A stretch of DNA of 64,000 nt, from assembly GCA_030512295.1 (NCBI GenBank), contig JAULSR010000002.1, positions 5,208,001-5,272,000 on the forward strand. The letters are read 5' to 3'. How positions within the stretch are numbered: the stretch's first letter is position 1; each line of letters begins with the position of its first letter. The notes below the pieces were generated by a model, which searched no databases, was not told the origin of the DNA, and saw nothing but the letters and a program-made list of their open reading frames with translations. Made by a program: the position numbers and the translations under genes. Source of the DNA: Bombardia bombarda (Eukaryota > Ascomycota > Sordariomycetes > Sordariales > Lasiosphaeriaceae). Below are positions 25,401 to 37,482 of this stretch, one piece after another.

Positions 25401-26295
25401 AATCAGGGTTGATCTCCAGGCATCGCTCCCATGCAAGTCTAGCATCGTCTTTGTAGCCAAGCTGCCAAAAGCAACAGCCAACGCCAAGTCTCGGATCTGG
25501 GTCGACAAGATCTGGCATTTTGGAGAGGACTTCCTGGTAGCTCGCCAAAGATTCGGGATATCTTCCCAGGGAATAGAGGGCGCGAGCCCTGCCCATGACG
25601 GCCAGCATATTCTTGCCATGCGAAACTCTGATGGCGTCGTCAAATGACTTGAGTCCGGAGCGCAACAGCTCTGTCTTTTCCGAGTCGACAGAGCCGGGGC
25701 CTGCACCAGTTGCCTTTGAGGGAGTCTGGAGAGAGGCCTTCAAAAGGTAGAGAACACCACGGGCCAAGAAGAGCGGGGGGAAGGCGGGGTTGATGCGGGA
25801 TGCGTCGTTCAAGCTCTGTGTGGCCAGCTGAAGATAAAACTCCTTGGTCCTCGCCTCGGAGACGAGCGAGCCCTCGGGGGCAACTCTGGGGGCCTCCCTG
25901 CTCTTCCACAAGTACATCCAGCACAGGCAGCTGACGATGCTCAACTTCTCCCGCGGGTTGCTAACCTGCATGGCATTGGCGCCTCGAATGAGGATCTCAA
26001 TGGCGAAGTCGATCTTTTTCTGCTTTGCGTAAGCCAGTGCGACTGTCATCCAGTACGTTCGGGCGGCATGTTCCATCTCGAAGAGGGTGCAGAGCTCGCT
26101 GGGGTCATCGGCGAGCACCTCAAGATCAATTTCGACGGCCTCGTCATCCTGATCTTGAACGGGGATGTCGATGGTGGAGGGAATATCGGAGAATCGCTTG
26201 CTCTTGGGGGCGGCATTGAGAGCCGTTTGGGAGCTGCCAGGAGACGCGCCATTCGTGCCGCCGTTGAGTTGGGCGTTTACAACTGCTGAAGCCAT
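22496..26295 (-). CDS. ctr9: CTR9, TPR subunit of the Paf1 complex
   Basis: Nuclear RNA polymerase II elongation and histone-modification factor; scaffold of the Paf1 complex. Two exons, 26295-23662 and 23602-22496, joined across a 59-nt intron (GTAAGC...ATCCAG), give 1246 aa. The join restores ALEYAQK-TVEIAPEQVHFKFNVAFVQ, a stretch typical of this family. Most of residues 60-950 consists of tetratricopeptide repeats (for example LGVGCCFWQLGYKDDARLAWERCLEI in outline, and the run ending in the YEIALS and YKTALEYAQ repeats). The C-terminal 200 residues are strongly charged: a Glu/Arg/Lys coiled coil (about 980-1050) and then acidic/basic segments with KKKQR and RRGR patches, as in other Ctr9 tails. 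The start at 26295 (MASAVVNAQLNGG) is the first ATG of the frame. Family assignment is confident; the single-intron structure is well supported. Confidence 0.95.
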
Positions 26296-27953
26296 TGTGT
26301 CGTTGCCTATGTGGATGATGGAGAAGAGTTTGAGGGAGGGCTTCGTGGCTTAATTCGAGGGCGCAATACGGTGCGGTGATTATGTTTAAGGTAGAATAGT
26401 GGATAGATTCTCGGTTGCGCGACAGTGGTCAGCGGCGCATCTTGGTTATGGCGGTCCTGCGACGCACGCGGGGACACAGAAACGCGAGGATGGACGAGAT
26501 CGCAGCTTGCGTCGGAGTGGTATGTGTAGCGCTGTCGTAGATGCGCGGGTGCGAGTTTGCGTGCGGACGAGTTGGGTGGTTGTGTGGTTGTGTGGTTGTG
26601 TGAATGTGGAGGTAGTCGCGGAAGTCGCGTCGGGCTGTTCTTGCTGTACTGTGTAAATGAGATGCCTGGGTGCGTTGAACAAGGCTCCGTTTTTTTTTTT
26701 GGCCCTATCGGGTGGTTGAGGCCATGATTGATGAGGCTGAAAGTTGCGGCAAGCAGGCAAACCGGGGTCAGACCCCTGCGTGTTTAGCGTGTACTCAATC
26801 CCTGCTGAATTAGCGTGATTTTATTGGACATCTGTTTGTGGGGCACCATCTCAATGACAGCCCAGGCGAGCTCCCTCTCTCTTGCCCCCGACAGACACCA
26901 TCTCCACACTATCAGTTCACTCATTCAATCACCGTAAATACCGTCTTTCAAAAAGCTCGTGTTGTCCGCCTCTCCTCTCTGTTGGTCCTGCTCTCCCTTT
27001 GACTTGCGCGCCAAGTCTAACGATGGTTAAAATATTTGAGTGCCAGGTGAAGTCCCCGCCGTTCTCACCACACTCCATCCATTAATATACAAATTAAAAC
27101 AACAGCGACTATCTTGGCAAAAAGGAAAACTTTGGAATGAATTTGATCTCAACTACTCGACTCTTTAGTAGGTGCATTCCATGTTATCATGTATTGGACG
27201 CTGTTTTGAATTGAAAACTTGCTATATCTGTGGACTAGTTGTTGTTGATTTGCGTGCTGTCCAGCATATTTAGATGTTCGGCTTAAAAAGGGAGATTGAA
27301 GGGGCACTTCTATCTGAACATGTGCTCTCGCAGGTCTTGTGATCGCTCATCCCATCTTTAACGGACTCACGAGGCACCGGAAACAATAGGTACAAAGTAA
27401 ACAATAGTAATTGCAGCTGCGGACATTTTATCACAATAAAACACAGTAGGAGAGTACACAACAATAGGAAGAAGACGCAGCCTACCACAGGACAAGTATA
27501 TATCCCGTGCATCACGAATCCATTTCTCTCTTCTCTCTTTCAACCACGAGCATTCTCTCCAGATGCAGATATCTTTGATTTAGCGCGAACTTCTGAGCCG
27601 TGCATGCACTTCGTCTTCTCGCGCTTGGTGTATACCTCTTCACGATAATCACCTTCCCTTTGGCCTTCCTGGAAGTCATACACACTCTGCTAAATACCTA
27701 CCTATCCTCGGCCTAGCAGGCTCCCTTATCTTCCTCGCAAGTCAGCAACATCCCAGCCTGCGGCACTCAGCGCGAGCTAGTGTTATTCCTGCAGAGCAGT
27801 CGATCGATTTCACGATTCTCGATAGCAACAAGGCATTACTACACCCAAGAAAACATCGCGCTGGGAGCTTTCGGAATTTCTCTGGTATTACTCTACGCTG
27901 TGGCTGATTGCTTTGGAGGCAACCACCATCAGTTATCCCACATAATACTCTCC
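26296..27953. other. Intergenic between divergent CTR9 and membrane-protein genes
   Basis: Probable divergent promoter region. The CTR9 5' flank includes GTGTGGTTGT repeats near 26576-26610 and a T run near 26690. There is no credible gene. Confidence 0.6.
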
Positions 27954-29083
27954 ATGAAGCCCTCTGAGTTGTTCGGCAGCTTCAAATCTCCTAACATATC
28001 TCTCTACACAAGAGTACGAAAAGGAGCCGATTTGCTCCAGCATTGCCCTCGCATCACCTTCGACATGGTTCTTGACGAGCGTGTTGACGGCACATCCTGC
28101 CAAGGATGGAGCTGCCTCGGAGAAGGCGCGAAGATTGGCATCGCCTTCCTGATCGGATTCGCGGCCATTGCCATGTTATACATGGCAAGATGCCTCTGGG
28201 TGAAAGCCCGGGCAAGACAGGATGAAGAAAATGGCCGCTTAGTTTCCAGAGAGCCAGCGGTCAACCTTTATCGGCTTCGGCGATCCGAAGGATCCCAGCA
28301 TAAAGGGGGGCGAAACAAGCGTCAGACGGAAGGGCCAGAGGAATCAAGACGAAAGAGGAGGGGGAGGAGGAGGAGGACAAGATCGAGCACGGGACCAGAG
28401 CCAGCGAGAATCCCCGGCAGCCAGAGCCACCACTACCACTACCAGCACCAATCTCAACACCATTCACAGGGCACGTTCTCTGCTGTGCCTCTGCCTATCT
28501 TTGCCGAAGCCCCTCGGGCCTATTTCCCTCCCCCCCTCCTCCAACATCCGGATTTTTCATCCCCGCCGCCCCGGTGCCAGTAACGCCCGTCTACCATCAA
28601 ACCCAGCCCCCGATGACCCCCTTCTTCAGTCGCCGTCACGGCAGAGGCTTTGCGCCTGGCCCACCGCCTACCTACCATCCAGGATCACAACCACAGGCCC
28701 AGCCCTTTGGAAATGTCCATTTATTTACCCATATGCCCCCCTCTGCACCCAGGACAACAACCACTCTGCCGAACCAGCGCCGTCGAGGCACCATCCGGCC
28801 GCCCACCCCCGGTCGTGCCGAGACCATTTCCTCCTCCAGTTCTTCCTCCAGGGAATCTCCGTCGTGGGGCCACTCTCCGGGCACGCCTGTCCATACCCGC
28901 CCACAGTGTGGCTTCCGCGCTCCGACGCCCTCACCCATTGTGGCGCCGAGACTGGCAGATGCTGAGACTGCCGAGGACTGCGATGTCCCGGAGTCGCCGT
29001 GCAATTCGATCGTCAGCGCACGCCACCGTCGCCGCATGGCCCATCATGAAAGCCGCCAGGGCAAGGAAGAGTCGGGGGTTTGA
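27954..29083 (+). CDS. Single-pass membrane protein with basic, Pro-rich tail (frame break inside)
   Basis: Function not recognised. The first part (from ATG 27954) has a short N-terminal region with three Cys (QHCPR, TSCQGWSCLG), one hydrophobic segment (IGIAFLIGFAAIAMLYMARCLW, about residues 63-84) and then a Lys/Arg-rich juxtamembrane region, so a Cys-out, tail-in topology is likely. The Cys-GW-Cys-L block just before the membrane span is seen in other fungal single-pass proteins. This frame stops at 28583. A second frame, open through the same region, continues with a Pro/Ser-rich tail (PVTPVYHQTQPPMTPFF to RQGKEESGV) and stops at 29083. Adding one C to the C7 run at 28530-28536 would join them into one protein of about 376 aa. 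I therefore treat the span as one gene with either a sequencing indel or a real frameshift. The start could lie further upstream if an exon was missed. Confidence 0.6.
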
Positions 29084-30023
29084 GCTGGCATCGCCCCTTT
29101 TCGTTGTTGATATTGCTTCATATTTCTCTTTTCACTGTTTTATGTTTCCACTTCTGCTTGACAATACGTGGGAAAATCTTTAGGGACAAAATAGAAACAC
29201 ATCAAGCCCGGACTATCAATTGGCACTTCGTTCTGCCTTTCTGGTGTTTTCCTATTCCTTTCCTTTTTTTTTTTTTTTTTTTTTTTTTTGGCTTTGCCCT
29301 AGCTTTCTTTCGCTATGTCAATAAGATCTTGGAATCTGGCATCTACCAGGTCTAACGAACACTCACCACGCTTGGATAACAATCCCAACACTCCGTTATT
29401 ATCTTTATTCATTCTTTGCGATTATTCTTCATGTTTAGTTCGGAACGACAATGGTTGGCAATCATTCCCCAAAATATATGCATTGTACAAGAGATGGGGA
29501 GGAGTAGACAAGAGAAACGACACGCGAGAGACTCGGACACACACACATAGAGAGAGAGAGAAACACAGGCGAGATTGAAGGTAAGAGAGGGAAGGGAGGA
29601 GAGGAACAGAGAGATACTGCCACCATGAGGCACCGCGACACTACCAGGAGGGCTTACAAGGGATCTGTTGCAACTTCGGTAACTTAATGAGATCCGCCCT
29701 TAATCCGAATGCGCCTTCTTTGTTTCTGCTTCCTAACCAGTGCTCTAAGTGATTTATGCACGCTGTGAGCTGGTTTCACATGTGATTTCGGACTGACAAT
29801 CATCTAAACACCACATGCCATCACCGGTACTGACACATCCAAGACTTTGAAGGCTTGAAAGCAATCTCACAGTCTATCATCTAACAAATAGTCCAGTTCA
29901 ACATAACATTCCATCTCGCATTCTTCATCCATGACCTAGAAGCCAAGCAACAGCACCAAAACAAAACAAAACACTACTGATTTCCCACCATCTCCTAGAA
30001 GTCTTTGCTCAAATATCCATCCA
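29084..30023. other. Intergenic, convergent 3' ends
   Basis: Lies between the 3' ends of the plus-strand membrane protein and the minus-strand Cys-rich protein. It contains a 26-base poly-T tract (29264-29289) and a GA-rich block near 29546-29610. No gene was recognised. Confidence 0.6.
29264..29289. repeat. Poly-T tract (26 T)
   Basis: Uninterrupted T run downstream of the membrane-protein gene. Confidence 0.9.
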
Positions 30024-30952
30024 TCACGCGCAAGCCTCGGCATCAGCATTCGAACAAACCCTTCGCCCCTTACCAGCCTCACCCCCCTCTGCCTCCCCAC
30101 CAACAGGAGCAGTAGCAGCAGCAGCAAAAATGACCGCCCCTGCCCTCGTATTCCTGCACATACCCCCATCCGCCACCCGCACACACTTGCCCACGCCCCG
30201 ACAGCAGCTCCTGACCACACACCTATGACCAGGCCGGCGGCAGTCGCTATTTCTCCGACAGTCGGCCTCTTGGTCGCAGCTGGCATTCTGAAAACAGAAG
30301 CTGCCGCCGTGTGCGTCGATGCCGCAGAGACAGGTCCCGAGCGGGCTGTCTCGGCACGGCCAGGCGGTGTAGTGGCCGCATGTGGCGCCCCTGCAAGGAG
30401 AAGCTGGCCTGCTCTGTGTGGGGGATGGTGCTGTTGACTGGGTTGTTGTCGTTGCTATTGCTGCTGCTGTGGTTACTGTGGCGGTTACGGTTGGCCTGTT
30501 GACTGTGACTGTTGTGGTGAAGATAGCGCAGGTTGGGGAAGTGCTGGGGGTGATAGGTGGCAGAAGTGCGGTCGTCGCGTTTGACAGTTGCCGGACGACA
30601 AGTCCTGTTGAGAGGGGTGGGACGACAGATCCAGAGACGAATGGGGGTAGGGAGGTGGCTGGTATGCCGGTGGTGATGATGGCTACAGTGCTGTTTGGTG
30701 AGAGGCGGGTGTTAGTCAGCTGTATATATGTGCTTCAGATATTGCTGCCAGGGAAGAGACAAGGTAAATAACAGACGTCGGTTCGGGCGTGACCGTGGTG
30801 GTGACCGTGGTGGAGCAGTGCGGGGAGTCTGCAAGGTGCGTAGTGATGTTGTCGCGGCGAAAATGAGCCCCAGCGAGGTCATCGCGTCGAGGAACGAGCC
30901 CCCCCAGACTGAGTGGCGCAAGGGCGACCAGCCCAAGCAGCAGGAGCCTCAT
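30024..30952 (-). CDS. Secreted Cys-rich protein with Ser/Thr-rich linker
   Basis: Function not recognised; predicted extracellular. Two exons, 30952-30777 and 30690-30024, give 280 aa. The intron (86 nt) has a GCTGACTAACACC branch region and a CAAACAG acceptor; the donor GTCTGT at 30776 is the only frame-compatible choice and is non-optimal. Residues 1-18 (MRLLLLGLVALAPLSLGG) form a signal peptide. A Thr/Ser/Pro-rich linker follows (for example TVTTTVTPEPTTVAIITTG and TATVTTAAAIATTTT). Then comes a compact domain of about 80 residues with 14 Cys, including CRGATCGHYTAWPC, TCLCGIDAHGGSFC, CRRNSDC and RSCCRGVGKC. Paired Cys spacing and a CC pair suggest a disulfide-stapled fold. The last part is Ala/Gly-rich and ends with two more Cys. 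No long single-frame ORF spans the gene, so it is easily missed. It may be a wall-associated or effector-like protein, but that is inference. Confidence 0.75.
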
Positions 30953-32329
30953 ATTATCAATCGGTCTCTGGAATATTTCCAGGTAAATGACAAAGTGCGT
31001 TGCTACACTGCAATTCTAAGCTCCTCGTATATTGTTGGGAGCTGTGCTTCTTTATAGACGATAGGCAAAGGAATACGCTTCTCACACAGCTGCGATTAGA
31101 AACTTAACAGCCATCGGGGATATCCATACTAGGCCACACTCCGCATTCTGTTTTAGATACTAAAGAGAGGCGTCAGAGGTCAGGGGATGCTGTTCTTGAG
31201 AAAAGGGGCAAGTCACAAATCACGAGCAGAAATTCTCCCGTCAATTTACACCTGGACTGCTTTGTCTCGGCGAGATATAGAATAGGCCCGCAGTTGCCGG
31301 TATGGATGGCACTTGGTTGCTCGTCTCCTGTCTTTACAGCTTATATACACGTTGTCTCGAATCCAAAAGCCACAGCTTTGCCAATGGCTTAATTGAGGCA
31401 CATTGTCTTCCCGATTTGGTGGTTTGGGGCTGGATGAAGCGAGACTATGATCCATGGTATGTGCGGCGGCGGCGCTTGTGCAACGACAGCTCGGCTTCAT
31501 TCTCTTTGCTTCGGCCAACCCGCACCGAGACTGAACGTGGCTTGCGCACAATAGGAGATACGAGTGAATTATGAGCCTCTGTCTCTGCCACCTCTCTCGT
31601 CGCCCGACAAACTCTAACTCTGAATCACTGTGCAGAGATAAGGTCGGACATTTGGAACCACAGTGTCTGGAGCAAAAATGTTTGTATTTGGAATTGTGGA
31701 TGCCTGCAAGCCGTAGTGTACTACCTACGTAGACGGTAGAGCTGGGTTGGTTTCCACGATGAATGGAGGGAAGGTTCGACTGACGTTGGGAGTGGAGTTA
31801 CGCACCCCTGTTATCTTATGTAAGAAGCTTGCCCATGTAACCTTGGGTGTTGGCCTGTGCGTCACTGGCGTCGTCATTCTTTTTGGCCGCAGTGGCAGCC
31901 CAGTCTCAGTCCAAGTCCAGTCCAGTCCAGGTGCTTGCTGCAACCAGCTCGGCCCACACATGAGCAACCACACCAAGGCCACAGGCAACCTACTAACCTC
32001 ACACACACACATACAACATACAACCTTGACAACATATATCGTAGGACAGCTTGCCGCCGCCCAGCCAAGCAACCCAAATGCGCCGAACCCTGAGGAGACA
32101 GTTTTAGATTGTCTTCTGGACCTCCTGGATATCATTTGACAAGCGCACATGCCGTCACAGACCCCTTGCGCTGCCCAACTTTGTCAACCTTGCCCCACCC
32201 CTCCCGCCGCGCAGCCTTCAGCGATTCCCACCACGTCGCCGAACCCTACCAGGCTTGCCTCAGCAATCCAATTCTACTGGCCTTGACTTTTTGCTCGTGT
32301 TGCAGTTTCCGAAACCCCAAGGCGCCGCC
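30953..32329. other. Divergent intergenic region, Cys-rich protein to snx41
   Basis: Shared 5' flank of two divergent genes. Frames of 100-140 aa on both strands overlap one another and have no domain signature. Short CCAGTC repeats lie near 31906-31930, and CACA repeats near 32000. Confidence 0.55.
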
Positions 32330-34509
32330 ATGTGGAACGACGAGGACAACAACCCGTACGGCGAGAGCTTTGAGCGTCGAGACTCGTTCGCTTCATCCGC
32401 GAACCCCTCGTCGCCCGGCCCCCGCGACTGTGAGTCCAGCTGCTGCCCGCCTGACCACCTCTTCGTGACCCATCGCGCCTGGCGATTACCATGGATCCCG
32501 CCCATATGCATGAGGTTGACCTGCATTCTTCGGACGATGATGCTGATGCCGAGTGGGTGGTGTTGTTAGATCCGCGTTACGACGCTCCTCAGACACCCTC
32601 CACCCCCAGCGACGAGGCCCCTCCTCCCCCGACCTTCGCAAATGAGTCCAGCGACCTCGACAGCGGCGAGGATTCTGATGCCCGCGCCCACGGCGAGCTT
32701 GTGCCACGGCGCAAACCTGGCGGATATGACAGCCGCATAGAGCAAATGCTCTATGAGAACCCCGAGCTCCCCATTCTAATCACAGAAGCTGGAAAGAGCT
32801 CCGAGAGTGGCGGAAGATACATTGTCTATACCATCAAGACCGGGGTAAGGCTTGCTCCGTACCAGCTGCCTGTCGCGCTCATCCAACTGATCCATATTTG
32901 TGTTTCTAGGAGCTGGTCGTTCGCCGTCGTTACTCTGAATTTGCTTCATTGCGGGATGCCCTCACAAGACTACACCCAACCCTCATTATCCCTCCCATAC
33001 CAGAAAAGCACACCATGGCCGATTATGCCGCCAACCCGACAAATGCAAAGCAGGACCACCAAATAATTGATCTACGGAAGCGCATGCTTGCAGTCTTTCT
33101 GAATCGTTGCCGTCGTATGGAGCAGGTCAGGACTGATGGTGTCTGGTGGAGGTTTCTCGACCCTAATTCAAGCTGGGTAAGTTAGCAGAGTAACATGCTC
33201 CTCCCTTGAGTCTAGCTAACGGTACACAGAATGAGGTTCTCCACTCGCATCCGGTGGCTTCTATTCCTAGATCAATCATGAAGGCACCCCCCTTGGATAC
33301 CGCCAACCCAACCCCCGGGCATAACTTCCTGCCTATCCCACCTAATTCAGCAAGATTAAGATCGGGGACTGGACCGTCGCCAAACGTCGAAAATGCTGGA
33401 CCCGGTACACAGGTCTTGAGTCGCTTCCCGCCCGATTCTCACTCGCTTAGCGAGCAAGACTTAGACCCCTATTTCACCGCCTTTGAAGCATCAATAAAGG
33501 ATCTCGAAACACTTCTGTCGGGTCCGATGGAGAAGGTGAATCGCCGGACTTTGAACCACCTATCCTCGTTAGGTACGGACCTCTCCGAGTTAGGTGCTCG
33601 ATATAATGCATTCGCACTTTCTGAGCCTGCCCCATCTTTGGCGCCAGCAATTGAAAGGATTGGACAGGCGGCAGATTCGTCTTATATAGCCACCGAGGAG
33701 TTATCAAGCTCATTGGGTGCCAGCTTCGCAGAACCGATGCGGGAAAATGCGCAGTTTGCTAGTGTGGTTCGCAACGTACTGCGCTACAGGGTATTGAAGC
33801 GCGTACAGCAGGACATGACAACAGAGGAACTTAGCAAAAAGAGGGCTCTTCTCGACCAACTAGAGCGGAGCGAAGCAGAGGCCAGGAGAATCGATCAGTA
33901 TCTCAGCAGTAGCCAACAAATCCAGCCACCAAGAAGATCAACAAGTGTGAGAGAGCAGCCAGTGCACCACCGCAGGGATGGCAGTGGAGAGGATACAGCA
34001 TCCATCGACTCAGACTTTCCTCCCACGCATGGCGACTTTTCCTCGGCGCCTTCCGCTAAGATCGGAGCGCCAGAGCGAACTAGCGGGAGTCCAAATCACA
34101 AGAAGGCGCCCAGTGGCAACTCGATAACTAACAAAATCTTCGGCCCTATCCGCCATGCGGTTCAAGGCGTGGTAGACGTCGATCCTGAGCGGACGCGGCG
34201 TGACACGATCGGCAAAACACGAGAGTCAATCGGACAGCTGGAGCAGGCACAGGTAGCTTCGGCCCAAGATGTAAAGGATGCAAGCGCGAGCGTTCTCAAA
34301 GACTTGAAGAGATTCCAGAGAGAGAAAGAGGATGACCTCAAACGCTACATGGTATGTCTTTGTATTCCCCTGTTGGAGGCTCTCACGGTTTACTGCTAAC
34401 ACATTAGTTGTAGCTCGCATATGCCAAAAGCCAGATTGAGTGGGCCAGGAAAAACAAGGAAACGTGGGAGGAGGCGAGGGCTGAAGTCGACAAGATTGAC
34501 GAGTCGTAG
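32330..34509 (+). CDS. snx41: Sorting nexin Snx41 (PX-BAR)
   Basis: Endosomal PX-domain sorting nexin involved in retrieval from endosomes to Golgi; filamentous fungal Snx41 also overlaps Atg20 function (family knowledge). Five exons: 32330-32429, 32570-32844, 32910-33176, 33230-34351, 34414-34509 (619 aa). The N-terminus MWNDEDNNPYGESFERRDSF is characteristic. The PX domain spans about residues 105-210 and has the phosphoinositide-binding RRRYSEF at 130-136, which begins right after the intron at 32845-32909, and the loop IIPPIPEK. The rest is a helical, BAR-like region ending in AYAKSQIEWARKNKETWEE. The start has a GCCGCCATG context. The first intron (140 nt; GTGAGT to TTGTTAG) was chosen because it is the only acceptor restoring frame, with CTGAT as branch. 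The last acceptor (34413) avoids a TAG that the nearer TTAG would create. Confidence 0.93.
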
Positions 34510-35245
34510 ATGTTGGTCAGCATAGCGATGGGTGGCATATGAGATAATAGCGACTAGTGTGTGTCTTGGTCTTGGTTGAGTGGGGACTTTTTCTCTGGAA
34601 ATAGGGGGCCAGGTTAAGTAGACTTCCCGACGAGCCGTGTCTTGAACAACCGTCGAAAATGTATTTTATGAGCGGATGGGAGCTGAATAGAGATTAGGCG
34701 AACCGTCTTTGGTTCCACATGTTGGAAACGAAGTAACTTGAAGTCACTGTCTGATATCCAGCCTATTATATTTCGTAATACGTGAGGCATTGGAGCGAAC
34801 ATGCAGGAATCCGGGGGGATCTGTAACGGCTGCACACCAGTACCGATAGTGCTCATTGGTCGGTGGACACACTGTGCTATTGATAAGATAAGACAAAGCC
34901 GCAGCACGGACAAGGATACCTAAGGTACCTAGGGACCGGGGGCGGGTACGGAATACCTAAATACCTTCAAGGTTGCAGAACAGAACCTAAGCACCTATGA
35001 AAGGCGCTTGTTATTGTACCTATCCTACTGCCTCCTATATGTGACTGCCGGCTGGGAAGGAAAATACCATATCTCAGCATAAAAGCGCCGTCGTGGTCCA
35101 TGCACTTGCCTCCGAATAGTTGGCGCTGCTTCTTCAAAGCCAGGCTACGATTTCGTTTATTAGGGCGGATACCGGGCCCCTTCAGCGACTAGCTGAAACA
35201 ACATACACTGCTGCTTTTGACGTTGGCGCAAAGCACCACGACACG
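34510..35245. other. Intergenic, snx41 to capping enzyme
   Basis: Tandem-gene spacer. It contains a cluster of TACCTA/TAGGTA motifs at 34915-34990. No gene was recognised. Confidence 0.6.
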
Positions 35246-36485
35246 ATGGATACTGATGCAACAGCCATCAAAGATATCGCCCAGCCCGGCATAAAGGCCG
35301 AATACCCCCTCCTCGGCGCTCTACGAGAGGAGGTTCAGCGACTTCTGAACCGCGGCACGCGTGGCTTCCCAGGCGCCCAGCCCGTGAGCTTTGCGCGCCA
35401 CCATCTAGACGCCTTGCGCAAGGAAGAGTGAGAAGCACCATCACTATCAATCGCCAGTGTCTAACTAACCCTTGTTGTTGTTGCCCTATAGCTACTATGT
35501 CTGCGAAAAGTCTGACGGCATCCGCTACCTCCTCTATTGCACCATTGACGAACACGACACCGAGACGCACTACCTGATCGACCGTAAAAACGACTTCTGG
35601 TACATCAACAAGCGCAACCTACACTTCCCCATGCCGCACGACGTGGCCGCCTTCCACAGTGGCACCCTCATCGACGGCGAGCTGGTTGTAGACACGATGC
35701 CCGACGGGGGGAAAGAGCCAAAGTTCCTCGTCTTCGACCTGCTCGCCCTCGACGGCAAGGCCGACCTCGTGTCCAAGCCGCTCGACAAGCGGCTTGGCTA
35801 CTTCAAAGAGCACGTCATGAAGCCCTACAAGGCCATGTTAAAAGAGTACCCCGAAGAGAAGAAGTTCCAGGCCTTCCAGGTCGAGATGAAGGAGATGCAG
35901 TTCTCGTACGGCATCGAGATGATGTTCCGCGAGGTCCTGCCAAAGCTCAAACACCACAACGACGGCCTCATCTTCACGTGCCGCACCAGCCCGTACCAGT
36001 TCGGCACGGACCCGCACATCATCAAGTGGAAGCCGCCCTCAGACAACACAGTCGACTTCCGCCTGCACCTGCACTTCCCCACCGTCGCCGCCACCGACGA
36101 CGAGCTCGCCGAGGGGTGCCCGCCCAAGTTCGTCGACTACGACGGCGTGCCCGAGGCCACGCTCATGGTCAACGCGGGCCAGGGCAACTACAAGCGCTTC
36201 GACGAGCCCCTGTACATTGCCGAGGACGAGTGGGACAAGCTCAAGGCGCTCGGCGACCCCCTGCAGGATCGCGTCATCGAGTGCGGCCTCGACGAGCAGC
36301 GCCGCTGGCGCCTGCACCGCTTCCGCGACGACAAGCTCGAGGCGAACCACATCACCACCGTGACGAGCGTCATGGAGAGCATACATGACGCCGTGAGCGA
36401 GGGGGATCTGCTCAATGCAGCAAAGGGGATCAAGGATAGCTGGAAGTTGAGGCAGCAACAGCAGCAGCAGCAGCAGCAGCATTAA
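35246..36485 (+). CDS. ceg1: mRNA capping enzyme, guanylyltransferase subunit
   Basis: Nuclear enzyme that transfers GMP from GTP to the 5' diphosphate end of nascent Pol II transcripts through a lysyl-GMP intermediate. Two exons, 35246-35427 and 35492-36485, with a 64-nt intron (GTGAGA, CTAAC branch, CTATAG), give 391 aa. The catalytic motif I, EKSDGIR, places the nucleophile at Lys67, just after the intron. Other nucleotidyltransferase motifs are visible: TLIDGELV, LVFDLLALDG, DGLIFTCR and then IIKWKPPSDNTVDFRL, followed by the C-terminal OB fold (DRVIECGLDEQRRWRLHRFRDDK). The protein ends in a run of about ten Gln followed by His, encoded by CAG/CAA repeats. The start at MDTDATAIKDIAQPG is the first ATG in frame. 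Fungal capping uses a separate triphosphatase, and no phosphatase domain is present here. Confidence 0.95.
36453..36482. repeat. (CAG)n coding polyglutamine
   Basis: CAG/CAA triplets encode the C-terminal Gln run of the capping enzyme; likely length-polymorphic. Confidence 0.85.
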
Positions 36486-37482
36486 TTCTATGTCGGTACG
36501 ACAACAGAGGCCAAAAAAAAAGTAATCATCACTATCCTCATTTCTTCACTTGGGGGAAAATCATGGCGTGTACTCACGGATTTAGGCTGGAGAATAAATA
36601 GGCAGGGGATACCACACTACTCGGGATGAGACAACGGCTTGGCTTTTTTAAGGGGGTGGAGGATGGGGGGGGCTCTTACTACTACTCGTAGTTATTTTCT
36701 TATTCTTGACTTATCTATGCTGATTCCAGTTTTTTTTTTACAAAAGATCTAGAGTAGGAGAAGGACGGAGTTCATAGGTTTGGTTCATTTTCTAGGCAGG
36801 TATGATGTAGTCGTGAGCAAGGTGCTAAAACCCTGTGGATTCAAAATTATCTTGGTGGGCGTCAGCCGGGACGAAATGTGTCTGATCATTCGAGAGCCTT
36901 AAGATACCTACTTTTTAGCCCTGCTGAAAAACAAAAGCAGAAACAGCGGACATTACAATCAATTTTGAGTTGAGCAGCAGTCAGTAGAACTTCTTTAATC
37001 ATAAACGTCCTGCAAGTAGTCAGAATGAAAGCACGTCACATGGGTGAGATCATTTAGAAGCAAAGGTTTGTGAGTTTAAGGACCATTTTATTAGTCAATC
37101 CATGATTGAACCTCCCCATTCCACTCCCCCGTTGATTCCTCCTCCGCTTCGTTTTAACTATTTACTACCCATCTTCCAGGGAAAATGGGTCAAGATAAAG
37201 TACATCGAGGCGTGGGGTAAACAAGGGAGACGACCGAGGTAAAAGAAAGTAACCGCCGCTTTTTCGTCAGAAACAAAACAACCACTGTCTATCCCGGAAG
37301 TATAGATTCTCAGACCGCGCCATCATTATCATGATAATATGCCTGCTGATCCTCGAAGCTCTAGTGCACAAGAAAACAGATATTTTCCAGACAAATGGGA
37401 AAAGAAGAAATTGGAGGTAATATCCATCCATCATCCCAAGCAGAAAAATAGAGGAGCCTGCCTCTCGCAAGACGAGGCTACT
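36486..37482. other. Intergenic, convergent 3' ends
   Basis: 3' flanks of the capping enzyme (+) and the wall protein (-). No gene was recognised; G-rich and T-rich patches lie near 36650-36745. Confidence 0.6.

Noticed and set aside
31725..32150. Open frames of 141 codons (-) and 130 codons (+) upstream of snx41
   Set aside because: Mutually antisense, low in protein-like features and located in the divergent promoter.
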